A DNA stretch of 64,000 nucleotides from Nitrospirota bacterium (GTDB taxonomy: Bacteria > Nitrospirota_A > Leptospirillia > Leptospirillales > Leptospirillaceae): positions 10,522-74,521 of the forward strand of contig JAKBTR010000010.1 of the NCBI GenBank assembly GCA_021844275.1, written 5' to 3'. The notes below the pieces were generated by a model. It was not told the origin of the DNA. It ran no database searches and worked only from the letters and a program-made list of their open reading frames with translations. Positions 61,612-64,000 of the stretch are shown one piece after another; positions within the stretch are counted from its first letter, which is position 1; each line of letters opens with the position of its first letter. The translations under genes were made by a program, and so were the position numbers.

Positions 61612-61884
61612 ATGGCTGTCCGGACTGTCATCATTGAACCGGAAACGGAGAAATTTTTACAGGAAGAAGCGGATCGACTTGACCGACTCGATGATGTCTA
61701 TCGTGCGTTGGAGTGGCGGCTTGCTCGAAGTCCTTCAGTTGGGGAACCGATTCCTGGCTGGAATCCTCCAAAGTTTCTCGTAAAATCCCTCAACTGGCAA
61801 TCCATTCCCTTCCGGCTCACCCTCTTGTACAGTTTTACGGAGGAGGAAGTCTTTATCGAATTCGCCAGAATCGAAGAAGTCTGA
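61612..61884 (+). CDS. Putative toxin paired with the Panacea antitoxin
   Basis: 90 residues. EKFLQEEADRLDRLDDVYRA and RLTLLYSFTEEEVFIEFARI suggest the small alpha-beta RelE/ParE-like fold. Begins four bases after the antitoxin stop, so it is co-transcribed. The toxin target is unknown. The order antitoxin-toxin and size fit a type II toxin-antitoxin unit. Confidence 0.6.
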   Translation: MAVRTVIIEPETEKFLQEEADRLDRLDDVYRALEWRLARSPSVGEPIPGWNPPKFLVKSLNWQSIPFRLTLLYSFTEEEVFIEFARIEEV

Positions 61885-61911
61885 TGACCACAGGGTTACA
61901 CGAATTCCCCT

Positions 61912-63240
61912 TTACATCCCCATTCCCATCCCGCCTCGTTCCTGCTCGTATTCCCGCTCTCTTTCCCGTGGTTGGCTCCTTTCGTTCTCGGTCTTTCGCT
62001 CCGTAGAAAGCTCCTCGCTCCGTTCCTCCGATCTCCCCGGAACTTCTTTCCCGATCGTCCGTTCTTCTTTCTTTTCTTTTTCGTCCACAATCTCAAAGTC
62101 CAGGACGTTCATTTTCTCGGTTTTCCGAATGGAATAGAGAAGGGCCTTGACCTTCTCCAGCCGACCGTCGAATCCTTCCCGATCCTGCCGGCCGCCGATT
62201 TCGGTCCCGGAATATCGGTCGAGAAATTCACGGCAGACATCGAAATCCTTGTTCCAGTCCTCCGGAAGTTCGAGGCTCGGCTTTTCGGACATGACCCGTT
62301 CAACGAAATCGATCATCTTGTCTGTGGGTGCCAGTTCGACCCCCTGATTCTGGACCATCTTGTCCACCTGGTCCTCCGTCAGCACGATCCGGGTCCCGTC
62401 CCGGTGGCGGGTCAACTGGACATAGAGGGCGTTCAGCCCCATGCCCGTGACCAGGTTCGAGGAAAAATCGACGGTCTCCCCCTGGCTCTTGTGGATCGTG
62501 GTCGCGTATCCGTAGTCGATCTGGGCGTAATCCCGCGGATCGAACCGGACCTCCGATCCCTTGTCCATCTTGACCGTGAAAGCGCAGTCTTTTCCGTCAC
62601 TCGTCACGTCGATCTTCGTCAGGGTTCCGGTCTCCCCGTTCATGACCCCCATCTTTTTGTCGTTTTTCTTGAAATAGAGCCGATCTCCGGCCTGGAATTC
62701 GCGCTTGCCTTCGCTGTTCCCATCCCGGTCCCGGACGGTTGTTTCGACCCGGGGTCCGGTCAGGAAATCCCCTATTTCCAATCTCACCCGGGCATTCAGC
62801 TCGGCCACATCGGCCCTCTTGTACGCGGTGAGCAGGGTTTTGGTCGGGGCCCCGTCATCGAAGCGGGCCAGAAAACCCTCTACGGTTTCTTTGATCGCCT
62901 CGTCCCTGTCCTTCGCGATCGTGATCATGCCCTTGTCGAGGTACTTCTGGATCCCTTCCGCAACCTTCCCGTCGCGGATTTCCCGACTGGCGTCCTTCTG
63001 CCATTCCTGACGCTGCCGGCGGTTCTCCGTCAGTTCGGCATACCCGAGTTCTTGCTTGAGGGTCTTGATGGGATTGCCGGCGGCCACCGGAGGGACTTGG
63101 GACTCGTCCCCGACCAGCAGGAGCTTCGCCCCCGCCTTTTCGGTCTGCCGGATCAGATCGGCCATGAGCCGCGTGTCGTTCATGGCCGCTTCGTCCACGA
63201 CAACGACGGTCCTCTCTGTCAAACTCTTCGACCTCTCGGA
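61912..63240 (-). pseudogene. traI: TraI/TrwC-type helicase fragment cut by IS110
   Basis: About 440 residues corresponding to the C-terminal half of island 1 TraI: VVVVDEAAMNDTRLM, then ESQVPPVAAGNPIKTL, MGVMNGETGTL and HKSQGET. The relaxase domain and Walker A are missing on the window side: the homology stops near 63,240, where IS110 sequence starts. The tail is Arg/Glu-rich. Probably an insertionally disrupted gene; the N-terminal part may lie beyond the IS. Confidence 0.8.
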
Positions 63241-64000
63241 CCCATGTCCGTGGCCACGATGGGTGATTCGCACCTGCCATGCCCCAGTTGAGAGATACAC
63301 AATCGGCCTTTCGTTCGGGCCATTCGCTGTCGGGCTCCTGGCAGGCGGTTTTCCGTTCCGGCCATCTGTCAGACCTCGGCAACCGTACTGCGGGGGGAAA
63401 GAAATCAAAACCTTCAGGCGGTGACGTCTTCTACTGGCCGTTCATGAGTGCCTCGACAGGATCGCTTCCTGAGGTCCTTCTCATGCGGTCGCCCGCCAGG
63501 CCGTCTCCTTCATCCAGAGGGCGTAGGCCGTGCGAACCATCTTGTTGGCCACAGCCACCGCGACCTTGTTGTTCGACTCCTTGCGCGCCTTGAGCGCGAG
63601 GATCCAGGCCCGGAGCTTCCCGTCCTTCATCTTGCCGGATCCGGTCCTCTCTGCCGCCAGGATGGCCGCCCTCGCCCCCTCAACCAGCAGACTTCGGAGT
63701 CCGCTGTCGCCACGTTTGGTGATCTTTCCCAAGCGGATCTTGTCTCCCGAGGTGTGCTGGCTCGGGACCAGTCCCAGGTAGGCGGACATGTCCCTCCCGT
63801 TCCTGAATCGGGCGGGATGGCCGATGACCGCGATCATCGCGGCGGCCACAATCGGCCCGATCCCCGGCATCGTCTGAAGAATGCGGCTCGTCTTGTCCGC
63901 ACCGGACAGGCTCTTCATCTCCCGGTCGAGTTCGTCGAGCTCTTCCGTCAGAGTCCGGATCTTCGCCTGGAGCTTCCGGAGAAGGGATCGGGTCGTCTGG
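63241..64000 (-). mobile_element. IS110-family element, right part
   Basis: Non-coding sequence (63,241-63,480) followed by a minus-strand transposase running off the window. Inserted into the traI-like gene of island 2. The other end lies beyond 64,000. Confidence 0.75.
63481..64000 (-). CDS. IS110-family transposase, C-terminal part
   Basis: About 172 residues seen; the N-terminal DEDD domain is outside the window. The C-terminal Transposase_20 domain has MPGIGPIVAAAMIAVIG and AYLGLVPSQHTSGDKIRLG with the conserved Ser-type region GDSGLRSLLVEGA. A leading coiled coil (KLQAKIRTLTEELDELDREM) precedes it. IS110 enzymes are guided by a bridge RNA from the element ends. Confidence 0.88.
   Translation of the reverse strand, partial: QTTRSLLRKLQAKIRTLTEELDELDREMKSLSGADKTSRILQTMPGIGPIVAAAMIAVIGHPARFRNGRDMSAYLGLVPSQHTSGDKIRLGKITKRGDSGLRSLLVEGARAAILAAERTGSGKMKDGKLRAWILALKARKESNNKVAVAVANKMVRTAYALWMKETAWRATA

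Larger units (their letters stand above)
58164..64000. mobile_element. Second integrated element (island 2) at tRNA-Gly, incomplete in the window
   Basis: Begins after tRNA-Gly with a frameshifted integrase related to that of island 1. Contains mini-membrane proteins, a hicB remnant, a coiled-coil gene, a regulator, the conserved 86-bp element, a toxin-antitoxin pair and a TraI-type gene cut by IS110. The right attachment site lies beyond 64,000. Sequence signs of decay (frameshift, IS) suggest it no longer moves unaided. Confidence 0.82.

Overview
The window looks like a chromosomal stretch of an acidophilic, iron-oxidising Nitrospirota bacterium, most likely Leptospirillum or a close relative. 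This is inferred from the gene set: an ARC/Mpa proteasomal-ATPase fragment next to a long dCTP deaminase, a haem cluster with a CobA-HemD fusion, triplicated LPP20-type envelope proteins, and a moderately GC-rich host sequence. No rRNA or CRISPR array is visible.

Host block 1 (1-18.9 kb). A minus-strand run (ATP-grasp-like protein, KamA-type aminomutase, BluB, Dcd, Arc/Mpa) diverges from a long plus-strand run. The plus run goes from ccsA/hemX, hemA, hemC, cobA-hemD and hemB (haem) to ribF, tilS, hpt, ftsH, folP, dacA and cdaR (cofactors, tRNA modification, proteolysis, c-di-AMP). It ends at tRNA-Asn.

Island 1 (18,898-40,440). A 48-bp direct repeat of the tRNA-Asn 3' end bounds an integrated element of about 21.5 kb. 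It holds a tyrosine integrase, a GNAT gene, tiny membrane proteins, an IS element, a minus-strand transfer module and replication/excision-type helix-turn-helix genes. The transfer module has a DotA/TraY-like channel protein, several exported proteins, a TrwC/TraI relaxase-helicase with a 3 x 324-bp internal repeat, a VirD4/TraD coupling protein and a ParA-type ATPase. Beyond attR lie remnants of another integrase and of an IS21-type element, so the tRNA-Asn site has been used more than once.

Host block 2 (41.2-58.1 kb). An AbrB-type permease and an isochorismatase-like gene face a TetR regulator. These are followed by a CPA1 antiporter, three LPP20-like envelope proteins, a FUSC/DUF1656/HlyD efflux operon, an outer-membrane barrel, a photolyase, a Kch-like potassium channel, a pirin, an Slp lipoprotein and tRNA-Gly.

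Island 2 (58,164 to past the window end). A second element sits at tRNA-Gly. Its integrase is related to the first but broken by an 8-bp tandem duplication. It carries the same kind of tiny membrane-protein module, a hicB remnant, a small coiled-coil gene, a Panacea-type toxin-antitoxin pair, and a relaxase/helicase gene cut by an IS110-family element. The two islands share an ungapped 86-bp non-coding element (28,914 and 60,875), homologous mini-membrane proteins, and repeated copies of the integrase 3' tail in front of cargo genes. These shared, unexplained features are the most interesting content of the window.
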